Shown: positions 1 through 8,470 of the stretch, in pieces
Numbering within the stretch: the first letter of the stretch is position 1
Layout of the letters: each line of letters starts with the position of its first letter
Virus record (IMG/VR): IMGVR_UViG_3300048625_000152
Span: 62,001-126,000 of that record
Length of the DNA stretch: 64,000 nucleotides
Reading direction: 5' to 3' (one strand)
From: a virus
The notes under the pieces: model-generated
What the model was told of the DNA's origin: nothing
The model's input: only the letters and a program-made list of their open reading frames with translations
Database searches by the model: none
Translations under genes and position numbers: made by a program

Positions 1-1
1 T

Positions 2-193
2 GCAAGCAGCTCATTGGTTACTGAGTGGGTTAAAGGAAAAAGTCTGTCCGAAGCAGCAAGCATCACAAACAGTGAGATCGCAGGCGAGCTAGCTCTACCA
101 CCAGTTAAAATCCATTGTAGCATCTTAGCTGAGGATGCAATCAAAGCAGCAATTGAAAATTATCGAGCAAAGAATGATTCTAGTTTACAGTGA
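2..193 (+). CDS. iscU: IscU Fe-S cluster scaffold, C-terminal part (5' end outside window)
   Basis: The frame open from base 2 encodes 63 residues that match the C-terminal half of IscU, the scaffold on which the ISC pathway assembles [2Fe-2S] clusters. It contains the LPPVK motif that the chaperone HscA recognises in IscU, followed by KIHCS, which carries the third conserved cluster-ligand cysteine, and then LAEDAIKAAI, typical of the last helix. The reading frame ends in TGA inside the next gene, so the two are translationally overlapped and the fragment belongs to the same phage transcript. Whether the two upstream ligand cysteines are intact cannot be seen. The match to IscU is strong; its role in infection is inference. 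Confidence 0.88.
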   Translation, partial: ASSSLVTEWVKGKSLSEAASITNSEIAGELALPPVKIHCSILAEDAIKAAIENYRAKNDSSLQ

Positions 194-1259
194 TAGTCAG
201 ATTATTGACTTAGAGTGGCTTCCAAAAATACAGTTCAACCGCCCATACACAATTTGTCACAGCATTGACGAATATGAAGCAGCACAAGTTGACACTAAGA
301 TAGCATTTACTACACACCGACTACACTGTGACTTTGACACAGCCTACGTTGGATTCGAAGATAAGATAAACCGTTTAAGTTACATTAGTGATTTAGTTTT
401 CACCTTTGAAAGCGAATTGCACAACTTCCATTGGCAAATTTGGGACCAATGTCATCATGACAATGTCTACTGGATGCTACCCGGTGCAGTAAACGACAGA
501 GATGACATTAACAGTCACATCCTATGCTGGGGCGACTGGTTTAAAACAACTGCGAACATTTACAAAGCATTGCCCGACAAAGTAATGCACATCAACTACT
601 CTGCTACCAAGCCCAAGTACTTCGATGCCTTGCTAGGCAGTCCCAAGCCACATAGAGACTTTGTGTTTAAGGCAGTTAACGATAACCAGTTAAATGACAA
701 AGTTGTAATGACTTACGGTGGCGACTGGAAAGAAGGCGAATTCTATGCCAAGGATTATTTTATCTGGGAAGAAGGAACAACGCCAATTGGCCAAACCATT
801 GGCACTGCCGACTGGGCAGACTATTGCGGGCAACGTGTACACCTAAGTCAGATCATTCCTATCAAGACATTCAACGAAACAGCATACAGTATCATTGCAG
901 AAACTGACTTTGATAACACACTAAGCTGCTTCACCGAGAAGACAGCCAAGCCAATGATTGGTCGTCGACTGTTTATTGCCTTTACAGGTTACAAGTTTAT
1001 GCACAATCTACGTGCATTGGGCTTCAAAACATTTGATGGAGTAATTGACGAGTCTTATGACTTGATTAAAGACGATAACGAGCGTTATACTGCCGCATTT
1101 GAGCAGGTTAAGTGGCTTTGTGAGCAAGATCAAGATGTTATCTATGCCAAGATCAAGCCTATTGTTGAACATAACTTTCAACTGTTAATGACACGGGACT
1201 GGACTGAATGGCCAGCATCCCGTATCACTCAAGTAATTAACTCAACAATCGTTGGTTAA
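174..1259 (+). CDS. Putative glycosyltransferase-like protein (EKTAKP family, copy 1)
   Basis: The product is about 361 residues. The C-terminal third contains FTEKTAKPMIGRRLF, then LRALGFKTFDGVIDESYD, a signature resembling the donor-binding half of fucosyltransferase-like enzymes in aquatic phages. Two more genes here (35331-36446 and 42066-43157, both minus) share the same signature, so this is a family of three paralogues. The ATG at 174 is preferred over 135 because the longer start would lie deep inside iscU; the overlap with iscU is then 20 bases. The 3' end overlaps the convergent SGNH gene by 23 bases. The sugar donor and acceptor are unknown; glycosyl transfer is inferred from motif resemblance only. 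Confidence 0.6.
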   Translation: MILVYSDSQIIDLEWLPKIQFNRPYTICHSIDEYEAAQVDTKIAFTTHRLHCDFDTAYVGFEDKINRLSYISDLVFTFESELHNFHWQIWDQCHHDNVYWMLPGAVNDRDDINSHILCWGDWFKTTANIYKALPDKVMHINYSATKPKYFDALLGSPKPHRDFVFKAVNDNQLNDKVVMTYGGDWKEGEFYAKDYFIWEEGTTPIGQTIGTADWADYCGQRVHLSQIIPIKTFNETAYSIIAETDFDNTLSCFTEKTAKPMIGRRLFIAFTGYKFMHNLRALGFKTFDGVIDESYDLIKDDNERYTAAFEQVKWLCEQDQDVIYAKIKPIVEHNFQLLMTRDWTEWPASRITQVINSTIVG

Positions 1260-1986
1260 CAATTCCGGCCCACGCAGCATGTGCAGCAGGGCCTGGATGA
1301 AACTTGTCATCCATAAAACTTCCCATACTCTTAGCTAATTCGTAGACCCCGTCTTTGGCATCGTTTGTAAAGATCCAGTTATCAAACTTGATTTCACGTA
1401 ACAGATGCTGAACTTCGGGGAATCCTGTAACACCAAAGTCGCCATTGGGGCTAATATTCTTACCATCAGTCCAGTAGTTTACATAACTCATAAACTTGTA
1501 CTTGATGCCCTTGCTCTCCAAGAAGCTTTGCAGCTTAACTATCTCCATTAAGTTGATCATTGCCAAGCTCAATTCACTAGATACCTTGTACTGCTCATAG
1601 AACATCTTATGTGCAACAGGATTCTTATACCATGTGCCCATCTGCCCACCGCTAAAGATGTAACCCAGCTTTTGGTTATCCATTCTGCGATAGAAACCGT
1701 AGCTGTCGTATAAGGCATTCCAGTCCGGATCAGTAACGTCGGTTAGGAAATCTAGTCTGCTCACACCACTCCACATAACCAACACTTGGTCATACGCACC
1801 AGGATTCTCTAAGACCTTGTGTATAACGCTGTCTGCGATATATTGATTGCCAGCCGCAGCTTCGGCAATAGTGGTAATGTCTAGGTCGGGATTGATTTCG
1901 TTTAGGTAACGGGGCCAACACGTATTGAGTCCGCCCGGTGTCTCGGGCCATTGGGTAAAGCTGCACCCACTTATAAGTAATTTCAT
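1237..1986 (-). CDS. SGNH/GDSL-type hydrolase
   Basis: The protein (249 aa) starts MKLLISGCSFTQWP, where GCSFT is the block I nucleophile region used by many SGNH esterases in place of GDS. Block III is seen as AGNQYI with the conserved Asn, and block V as DKFHPGPAAH with the Asp/His pair near the C terminus. Such enzymes deacetylate or hydrolyse esters on glycans; in phages they are often found with tail or surface-glycan genes, which fits the neighbouring tailspike and glycosyltransferase-like genes. ATG at 1986 was chosen over TTG at 1989. A TATAAATA-like late promoter lies just upstream on the minus strand. Confidence 0.75.
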   Translation of the reverse strand: MKLLISGCSFTQWPETPGGLNTCWPRYLNEINPDLDITTIAEAAAGNQYIADSVIHKVLENPGAYDQVLVMWSGVSRLDFLTDVTDPDWNALYDSYGFYRRMDNQKLGYIFSGGQMGTWYKNPVAHKMFYEQYKVSSELSLAMINLMEIVKLQSFLESKGIKYKFMSYVNYWTDGKNISPNGDFGVTGFPEVQHLLREIKFDNWIFTNDAKDGVYELAKSMGSFMDDKFHPGPAAHAAWAGIVNQRLLS

Positions 1987-1990
1987 CAAA

Positions 1991-1999
1991 ATATTTATT
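1991..1999 (-). promoter_or_regulatory. T4-like late promoter for the SGNH gene
   Basis: Read on the minus strand the sequence is AATAAATAT, close to the T4 late -10 element TATAAATA, and it sits four bases ahead of the SGNH start codon. It is one of a set of such elements ahead of late-type genes in this window. Confidence 0.45.
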
Positions 2000-2026
2000 G
2001 ACTATCTGACTACTGGTTGTTATAAT
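1998..2026 (+). promoter_or_regulatory. Sigma70-like promoter, leaderless class
   Basis: TTGACT and TATAAT are separated by 17 bp, and the ATG of the nuclease gene begins six bases after the -10 box, at the expected transcription start. The mRNA should therefore be leaderless. Confidence 0.75.
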
Positions 2027-2032
2027 TGCAAC

Positions 2033-2743
2033 ATGTTAACATCACCATATGAATATTCACCATTAAGCAGAGAAACGCTAGAAGGCAAACGTCATTATTG
2101 TTTACCCGACGGCAGCAAAGTACCTAGCGTTACTACTATCCTAGACCGTACCAAGAGCGAGGAAAAGAAAGCAGTCCTTGCTAACTGGAAAAAGCGTGTA
2201 GGCGAGCAGCAAGCACAAAAGATTGTGACAGAAGCTGCTAACCGCGGTACACGTATGCACAGTTACCTAGAGCAGTACATCTTAACAGGTGACATGAAGG
2301 AACTGCCCTCTAACCCCTTTGCCCAGCCTAGCTGGTTTATGGCCGCCGAAGTCATTCTGCAAGGGCTGCAAAACGTAGACGAGTTTTGGGGCACAGAAGT
2401 TCCACTTTATTATAGTGGGTTATATGCAGGTACCACCGACTGCATTGGCGTATGGAAGGGCAGGCCTGCTATCCTTGACTTTAAGCAAACTAACAAGCCT
2501 AAGAAGCGTGAGTGGATCGACGATTACTTTATTCAGCTAGCAGCATACGCCGCAGCACACAATCACACTCACGGCACAGAAATCAACACTGGCGTTATTT
2601 TAATGGCTCAACAGCCAACTACATTGCCCAATGGCGAACTAGACAAGCCGGTTTATACCGAATATGTAATCGAAGGCGATGAGTTTGCACATTGGGACAA
2701 AGAGTGGATGAAACGTGTAGAGATGTATTACCTCTCTAGCTAA
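2033..2743 (+). CDS. PD-(D/E)XK superfamily nuclease
   Basis: The product is 236 residues. The core GTTDCIGVW followed by ILDFKQTNKPKKREW gives the D...DFK pattern of the PD-(D/E)XK fold (Glu replaced by Asp in the second acidic position), followed by the QLAAYAAA helix motif typical of RecB/Cas4-like exonucleases. An N-terminal PSVTTIL segment and a TRMHSYLEQY helix are also family features. It probably acts in DNA recombination or host DNA degradation. The start at 2033 is fixed by the promoter immediately upstream; longer upstream starts would include promoter DNA. No Shine-Dalgarno sequence is present, consistent with a leaderless message. Confidence 0.78.
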   Translation: MLTSPYEYSPLSRETLEGKRHYCLPDGSKVPSVTTILDRTKSEEKKAVLANWKKRVGEQQAQKIVTEAANRGTRMHSYLEQYILTGDMKELPSNPFAQPSWFMAAEVILQGLQNVDEFWGTEVPLYYSGLYAGTTDCIGVWKGRPAILDFKQTNKPKKREWIDDYFIQLAAYAAAHNHTHGTEINTGVILMAQQPTTLPNGELDKPVYTEYVIEGDEFAHWDKEWMKRVEMYYLSS

Positions 2744-2767
2744 AATGCCTATAGTACAGATTATTAG

Positions 2768-2775
2768 ATAAATAT
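2768..2775 (+). promoter_or_regulatory. T4-like late promoter element
   Basis: ATAAATAT lies five bases before the ATG of the GIY-YIG gene, resembling TATAAATA late elements elsewhere in the window. Confidence 0.4.
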
Positions 2776-2779
2776 CTGT

Positions 2780-3460
2780 ATGATAATTTATAAGACTATT
2801 AATAAGATCAACGGAAAATGGTACATAGGTAAAGATATGGCCAACAACCCAAATTATTATGGGTCAGGCAAACTCATTACACAAGCCATTACTAAGTACG
2901 GAAAAGACAATTTTGAAAAGATTATTTTAGAAACGTGTACCTCTAAAGACGAGCTATCACTGAGAGAAAAATTTTGGATCAGTCAAACTAAAGCTACATC
3001 AGATCCACTGAGCTACAACTTAGCATCAGGCGGAGAAGGCGGGGACTTGAGCAAGTTTATTGATTATTCCTTACGAAGACCGGGTGATAAATTTGCTGGT
3101 CGCAACAAATGGTTTAAAAATTTAACCGACGTACAAAAGAAAGACATATTGGTAAAACAAGCTAATTCTCGTGCAAAAGGGTGGTATGTAAGCAAGGTGG
3201 ATGATCCAACTGAGGTATATGTACACAATATTAGTAAATGGTGCGAGGATAATGGCGTAGACAAATCTATGCCAACTACGCTAAACAATCCGTCTAGTAG
3301 ACTATTCCAAAAACAAACAAAAGGTTGGAGAATACGCAGAGCTAATATGCCTGTCTTACCCTCTTACGAAAACAAAAGAGGTAAAATTGTTGTTGATAAC
3401 GGTTGTACCGGAAAGTCCTGGAAAGTAGTTAATGGTAAACGTGTGTGGTGCAATAAATAG
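2780..3460 (+). CDS. GIY-YIG homing-type endonuclease
   Basis: The N terminus MIIYKTINKINGKWYIGKD carries the GIY and YIG strands in divergent form (IYK...YIG), followed by the ITKYGKDNFEKIIL helix and REKFWISQT, which holds the conserved Glu region of SegA-like free-standing endonucleases. The C-terminal part (about residues 90-226) is Lys/Arg-rich with NUMOD-like DNA-binding character. Total length is 226 aa. It lies between a recombination nuclease and the tailspike and is probably a mobile gene with no direct role in replication. It ends in TAG, with TAA two codons further on. Confidence 0.85.
   Translation: MIIYKTINKINGKWYIGKDMANNPNYYGSGKLITQAITKYGKDNFEKIILETCTSKDELSLREKFWISQTKATSDPLSYNLASGGEGGDLSKFIDYSLRRPGDKFAGRNKWFKNLTDVQKKDILVKQANSRAKGWYVSKVDDPTEVYVHNISKWCEDNGVDKSMPTTLNNPSSRLFQKQTKGWRIRRANMPVLPSYENKRGKIVVDNGCTGKSWKVVNGKRVWCNK
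3452..3459 (+). promoter_or_regulatory. T4-like late promoter for the tailspike gene
   Basis: AATAAATA overlaps the stop codon of the GIY-YIG gene and precedes the tailspike start by about 20 bases, leaving room for the AAAGGAAA ribosome-binding site. Confidence 0.5.
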
Positions 3461-3480
3461 TATTATTAAAGGAAAATATC

Positions 3481-5052
3481 GTGGCAGTAGTCCAAATCTC
3501 GAGAATTCAGGCACGTAGAGGCCTACAACAAGATTTACCAGCACTAGCAAGCGCAGAGTTTGCATGGAGTGTTGATACACGTAAGTTATACATCGGTAAC
3601 GGAACCCTAGCAGAAGGTGCTCCGACCGAAGGTGCAACTGAGATTTTAACTCAGTACACTGACTTTGCAGCAGTCTTAAAGAACTACACGTTCAAAGGCA
3701 ATGCTGGCGGATACACTGCACAGACTACCACAAGTCCACTAAGTCCTATTGTTCGCACAATTCAAGATAAACTTGATGACATTGTTAGCATCAAGGACTT
3801 TGGCGCAGTTGGTGATGGCATTGCAGATGACACTGCGGCTATTAACCGTGCAATTCAGCAAATCTACTTGACTACTCGTTTGTCAAACTATCCGCAAGTG
3901 CGTAGAACAATCTTCTTCCCTGCAGGTACGTACAAAGTAACTGGTGCAAGTATTTTAATTCCTCCATACGTTCGATTTACTGGCGACGGGATCGAAAGCA
4001 CAATTATTAAACAAACCGATGGCTCACAATCTTCGCTGTTCCAGTTCACAGATAGCATGTACCAGACTGGTGCAACACTGGGGCAGAACAGTGCAACATT
4101 GCCTGGTTACATTACAATCGAAAACATGACATTGGCCACCACAAGCGATCGCGACATTGTGGCAATCGACAGCGCAGAGCACGTGACGTTCTTTGGTGTT
4201 GAATTCCTTGGTAGCCTAAGCAGTCCAACTACTGCTGGTAGTCAAGCATACGCAGGCGTAAAAATCAATTCGTTTGCGGCAACTACTAAGAATATCAACT
4301 TCTGGTCGTGCAAATTTAAGAATACACGTTATGCAGCATTGAGCGACGACGCTAGCAACGACGTGAGAATGAACGGATGTTTATTTGTTGGCTTGTACAA
4401 AGGTCTAAAGTTAGGCCAGAATAGTGCAAGCGTTGCAACTACCCCAAGCAACTACAAAATTCTAAACAGCATTTTTGCCAGCGTTGCAAACAATGCAATC
4501 GACTGCTATGCAAACGTCACTGGCGTGCTAAGTGGCGGCAACCACTTCCTTGATGTCGGTAACAACTTTGCTGGTTCTGGATCACCTGTAGCTTCTGTTA
4601 TTTCGTTTATTGCAAACGGCAACACTAGCGCAAATGACATCTTTGATCGCAATGATGCTGATAATATAACAGTTCCTCGTTTGAGCTTTAACAATGCCAA
4701 GAATATTGCTATCCAAGCAAACGTAGGAGTATCTGTAGGTACCTACACAATTGGCACTGGCGGATATGCTGTTCTATTAGACAACTCCCCGACGTTCATT
4801 AGTTCAAACGTAAACTTGATCAACGGATGCAGCGTGTCGTATACTATTACCCGCGGTGCAGCTCAACGATTTGGTACATTGATGTTTGCACACGACGGCA
4901 CCACTGGCGCAAGTTTCATTGATAATTACACAGTAACTGGAACTTCAGTAGGCGTATTACTAAGCGTAAGTAACGCAAACGTTATTACCTACACAACAAC
5001 ATCTTCAGGCACTAACGCCATCCTTAAATACAACATCAACTACTTCGGTTAA
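3481..5052 (+). CDS. Tailspike / tail fibre protein with pectate-lyase-like beta-helix
   Basis: This 523-residue protein begins with a short phage tail-fibre adaptor module (residues 1-60: IQARRG, FAWSVDTRKLYIGNG, TEILTQYTDF) of the kind that attaches fibres or spikes to the baseplate. From about residue 100, VSIKDFGAVGDGIADDTAAI is the hallmark start of the pectate_lyase_3 right-handed beta-helix, followed by Ser/Thr/Asn-rich repeats. It should be a trimeric receptor-binding spike that may cleave host polysaccharide. The start is GTG, supported by AAAGGAAA upstream. The neighbouring SGNH hydrolase may act on the same surface glycan. Confidence 0.85.
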   Translation: MAVVQISRIQARRGLQQDLPALASAEFAWSVDTRKLYIGNGTLAEGAPTEGATEILTQYTDFAAVLKNYTFKGNAGGYTAQTTTSPLSPIVRTIQDKLDDIVSIKDFGAVGDGIADDTAAINRAIQQIYLTTRLSNYPQVRRTIFFPAGTYKVTGASILIPPYVRFTGDGIESTIIKQTDGSQSSLFQFTDSMYQTGATLGQNSATLPGYITIENMTLATTSDRDIVAIDSAEHVTFFGVEFLGSLSSPTTAGSQAYAGVKINSFAATTKNINFWSCKFKNTRYAALSDDASNDVRMNGCLFVGLYKGLKLGQNSASVATTPSNYKILNSIFASVANNAIDCYANVTGVLSGGNHFLDVGNNFAGSGSPVASVISFIANGNTSANDIFDRNDADNITVPRLSFNNAKNIAIQANVGVSVGTYTIGTGGYAVLLDNSPTFISSNVNLINGCSVSYTITRGAAQRFGTLMFAHDGTTGASFIDNYTVTGTSVGVLLSVSNANVITYTTTSSGTNAILKYNINYFG

Positions 5053-5055
5053 TTT

Positions 5056-5493
5056 ATGTTCAAACTACAAGCTAGCGAGAGATTAACTCGCTGGCGTGAA
5101 TTTCGAAAATCGCTGGATCACCTACCACTAGACAAAGCATTAGCTGAGGTCAATGACTTCTGGTCAGCGTGTCCGTTCTCTCCTTACTATCTAGATCCAG
5201 CTAAGCCGGACGAATGGCCAGATCCGTGGACAATGATCACCGAAAACTACTATTGCGATATTGCAAAAGCATTGGGTATGTTGTATACTATTAAGTACAC
5301 CGCGCACAACCCCGACGTTGAGCTACGCATGTATGTCGATCCAGAAACAAAGTACGGTTATAATTTAGTCTGGATTGAGCAGGGGAAATATGTTATTAAT
5401 TTGGTCACTGATGAGATCGTAAATAAAGAACAGGTTGAAAATACATTAAAGTTGAAAGCTACGTTTAGCGATCAACTGCATTTGAATAGATAA
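5056..5493 (+). CDS. Conserved phage hypothetical protein, 145 aa
   Basis: I do not recognise a function. The protein is soluble, Trp-rich in the centre (DEWPDPWTMI) and has a C-terminal segment rich in alternating hydrophobic residues (GYNLVWIEQGKYVINLV) that looks like a beta-hairpin. It starts three bases after the tailspike stop and is followed 12 bases later by nrdA, so it probably shares the tailspike transcript. A role as a small tail-associated protein or fibre chaperone is possible but unproven. Confidence 0.6.
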   Translation: MFKLQASERLTRWREFRKSLDHLPLDKALAEVNDFWSACPFSPYYLDPAKPDEWPDPWTMITENYYCDIAKALGMLYTIKYTAHNPDVELRMYVDPETKYGYNLVWIEQGKYVINLVTDEIVNKEQVENTLKLKATFSDQLHLNR

Positions 5494-5505
5494 TAAGAGG
5501 AATCA

Positions 5506-7806
5506 ATGAGTCAAATAAACGTCACGAAGAGAGACGGCCGTAAAGAGCCACTAAATTTAGAGAAGCTACACAAAGTTGTTTTTTGGGCAACCGAAGGAAT
5601 TACAGGAGTTAGTGCAAGCGAAGTAGAAATCAATAGTCATGTACAATTCTACAACGGCATCAAGAGTACAGACATTCAAGAAACGCTTATCAAAAGCGCA
5701 GCAGACTTAATTAGCGAAGAATCACCAAATTACCAATATGTAGCAGGACGCTTGCTTACATATCATATCCATAAGTTAGTTTATGGAGACTTTAAGCCAT
5801 GGCCATTGCTACAGTTAGTTAAACGTAACACTGATATTGGCTACTACACAAAAGAATTGTTAGAAAACTATAGCGAAGACGAGATCAATCAAATGGACTC
5901 GTATATCAAACACGAACGTGATGAAACATTCACCTACGTGGCTATGGAACAATGGCGCGGTAAGTACCTGGTACAAAACCGTGTCACTGGCGAAATCTTT
6001 GAAACACCACAAATTGCATACATGTTGATTGCTGCCACATTGTTTATGGCCTATCCAAAAGACACACGTATGCAATGGATTAAGGACTACTATGATGCTA
6101 TCTCTAATTTTGATATTAGTTTGCCTACCCCTATTATGGCCGGTTTACGCACTCCACAGAAGCAGTTCAGCTCGTGCGTTCTTATCGAGTCTGGCGATAG
6201 TCTCGATAGTATCAACGCTACTTCTAGCAGCATTGTTAAGTATGTCTCACAAAAGGCAGGTATTGGAATTGGTGCTGGACGTATCCGTGCGCTTGGAAGC
6301 CCTATTCGCAATGGTGACGCATATCATACAGGCATCACACCTTTCTTAAAGCACTTTCAAACAGCCACTCGCTCATGCAGTCAAGGTGGCGTGCGTAACG
6401 GCGCAGCAACTATCTATTACCCATTGTGGCACCTAGAAGTCGAAGATATGCTTGTTTTGAAGAACAACAAAGGCACAGAGGATAACAGAGTACGCCAGAT
6501 GGATTACGGCGTCCAATTCAACAAATTAATGTACGAAAGACTTATTCAAGGTGGCAATATCACCTTGTTTAGCCCCCACGACTTGCCGGAAATGTACGAT
6601 GCTTTCTTTAACAATCAAGAGTTGTTTAAAGAGCTGTATGAGAAGGCAGAACGCAATACCAAGATCCGCAAGAAGACTATTCCTGCTGCGGAGTTGTTTG
6701 GTAAGTTCATGCAAGAGCGCAAGGACACTGGTCGTATCTATTTGATGAACGTGGACCATGCTAACACTCATAGCCCATTCAAGGAAGAGTTACACCCTGT
6801 CAAGATGAGTAACTTGTGTACTGAGATTAACTTGCCAACCAAGCCATTGATGGACATTAACGACGAAATGGGTCGTATTGCATTGTGTACTCTTTCTGCA
6901 CAGAACTGGGGCAACGTTAGAAAGCCGCAAGACTTTGAACGTATGTGTACTCTAAGCGTTCGCGGACTCGACGCATTGTTAAGCTACCAGAACTATCCAG
7001 TTAAGGCTGCTGAGATTGCAACTAAAGAATTCCGCCCATTGGGTAACGGTATTATTAACTTTGCCTACTTCTTGGCCAAGCATGATGTATCCTATAGCGA
7101 TCCACGTGCATTAGCACTAGTTGACGAGTATGCAGAAGCATGGTCATACTACTTGATCAAAGCCAGTGCAGACTTGGCACGTGAGCAAGGTGCATGTGAG
7201 AAGTGGGACGAGTTGAAGTATGCCGATGGTATCCTTCCAATGGACACACGCAAGAAAGAAGTTGACGAACTAGTCGAACATCAAGAGCGTATGCCTTGGC
7301 GTGCTCTACGTGAACAGATTCTAACTACAGGTATCCGTAACGCTACACTAATGGCATTGATGCCAGCAGAGACTAGCGCACAAATTTCCAATGCCACTAA
7401 CGGCATTGAACCACCAAGAAACTATGTTTCTATTAAGCAAAGCAAACACGGAGTATTAAAACAGGTTGTACCTGAATTCCGCAAACTAAAGAACAAATAC
7501 GAATTGTTATGGGACCAACGTAGCCCAGACGGCTACCTAAAACTATGTGCAGTATTACAAAAATGGATTGACCAGGGTATTAGCATCAACACTTCGTACA
7601 ACCCTAAGTTCTACGAAGATGAAAAGATCCCCATGAGTGAGATGCTCAAGCACTTGCTAATGTGCTACAAATACGGAACTAAACAACTTTACTACTTCAA
7701 CACAAACGACGGACAAGGCGAGATTGATGTCGACAAGCTGGGCGCTACAACGCAACTACCAGAAGGTGACACGGGTCAAGAAGACTGCGATAGCTGTGTA
7801 ATCTAG
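5506..7806 (+). CDS. nrdA: Ribonucleoside-diphosphate reductase class Ia, alpha subunit
   Basis: NrdA reduces ribonucleoside diphosphates to deoxy forms for phage DNA synthesis. The 766-residue protein starts with an ATP-cone (VTKRDGRKEPLNLEK), so allosteric activity control may be kept. Redox cysteines are visible at C224 (FSSCVLIE) and C461 (ALCTLSA). The radical site NLCTE gives N436, C438 and E440. The radical-transfer tyrosines are Y729 and Y730 (KQLYYFNT). The C-terminal CDSC pair at 761-764 should be the thioredoxin/glutaredoxin-reducible tail. A GAGG ribosome-binding site precedes ATG 5506. The gene ends in TAG, with TAA two codons later. nrdB and a glutaredoxin follow. Confidence 0.97.
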   Translation: MSQINVTKRDGRKEPLNLEKLHKVVFWATEGITGVSASEVEINSHVQFYNGIKSTDIQETLIKSAADLISEESPNYQYVAGRLLTYHIHKLVYGDFKPWPLLQLVKRNTDIGYYTKELLENYSEDEINQMDSYIKHERDETFTYVAMEQWRGKYLVQNRVTGEIFETPQIAYMLIAATLFMAYPKDTRMQWIKDYYDAISNFDISLPTPIMAGLRTPQKQFSSCVLIESGDSLDSINATSSSIVKYVSQKAGIGIGAGRIRALGSPIRNGDAYHTGITPFLKHFQTATRSCSQGGVRNGAATIYYPLWHLEVEDMLVLKNNKGTEDNRVRQMDYGVQFNKLMYERLIQGGNITLFSPHDLPEMYDAFFNNQELFKELYEKAERNTKIRKKTIPAAELFGKFMQERKDTGRIYLMNVDHANTHSPFKEELHPVKMSNLCTEINLPTKPLMDINDEMGRIALCTLSAQNWGNVRKPQDFERMCTLSVRGLDALLSYQNYPVKAAEIATKEFRPLGNGIINFAYFLAKHDVSYSDPRALALVDEYAEAWSYYLIKASADLAREQGACEKWDELKYADGILPMDTRKKEVDELVEHQERMPWRALREQILTTGIRNATLMALMPAETSAQISNATNGIEPPRNYVSIKQSKHGVLKQVVPEFRKLKNKYELLWDQRSPDGYLKLCAVLQKWIDQGISINTSYNPKFYEDEKIPMSEMLKHLLMCYKYGTKQLYYFNTNDGQGEIDVDKLGATTQLPEGDTGQEDCDSCVI

Positions 7807-7807
7807 T

Positions 7808-8470
7808 ATGAATAATTACGAATCGTTTTACCGCACGTTCCTGGCAGAAATGCCATGGCGTGCGCCTGGCGGAAATGAGTTTGCTGCACAGTTAGAGATG
7901 TTGCAAGAAAATTTAAAACACGGAGCAGACGTAGAAGAAGTTTCGCGTAATATTTTTAAAGCTACATCTGAGAATCAACTCACATATTGGGGCGGAGATA
8001 TCAATACCACAGAGGTATCAATTATTGTAGATACAGAAATTAACGGCAATTTTTGTAAGGTTACGTTAACATCAAAAAATCCTCAGGTTCCTGCCAAGTC
8101 TCCTCCTTATGCTAGTGATTTGTATTTGTTAATAAAACAAGATTTGTCAAATTTGAATTTAACATTTACAAGCGATGCTATTTTGTCCGACGAGGCAATT
8201 AGACTATGGAACGGCATTGTTAATCGTGGCAACAAAGTGTCAGTGTACGATACTAATACCCAACAGTATGTATTAACTGACATAAGTAACGCAACGGAAC
8301 TTGAAAAATTTATCGGAGGAATGGATCACCAACGGTATGTTTTTGTGTTAACAGAAACCACGGCAGCGCAACGAGGAACACATCATTCATTTAATATCAT
8401 GGAAATAAAAAGAAAAATGTTATATCCATTATTTGAAGAATACGCAAAAAATAATTGGGGAACAAAATGA
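7808..8470 (+). CDS. Hypothetical protein between nrdA and nrdB, 220 aa
   Basis: I do not recognise this protein. It has a MPWRAPGGNEF segment near the N terminus, a central beta-rich part and a C-terminal basic helix (IMEIKRKMLYPLFEEY). It starts one base after the nrdA stop and overlaps nrdB by four bases (ATGA), so it is co-translated with the reductase subunits. It is visibly more AT-rich, with long A and T runs, than nrdA and nrdB, which suggests later acquisition. It is not a recognisable homing endonuclease, although that slot often holds one in T4-like phages. Confidence 0.7.
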   Translation: MNNYESFYRTFLAEMPWRAPGGNEFAAQLEMLQENLKHGADVEEVSRNIFKATSENQLTYWGGDINTTEVSIIVDTEINGNFCKVTLTSKNPQVPAKSPPYASDLYLLIKQDLSNLNLTFTSDAILSDEAIRLWNGIVNRGNKVSVYDTNTQQYVLTDISNATELEKFIGGMDHQRYVFVLTETTAAQRGTHHSFNIMEIKRKMLYPLFEEYAKNNWGTK

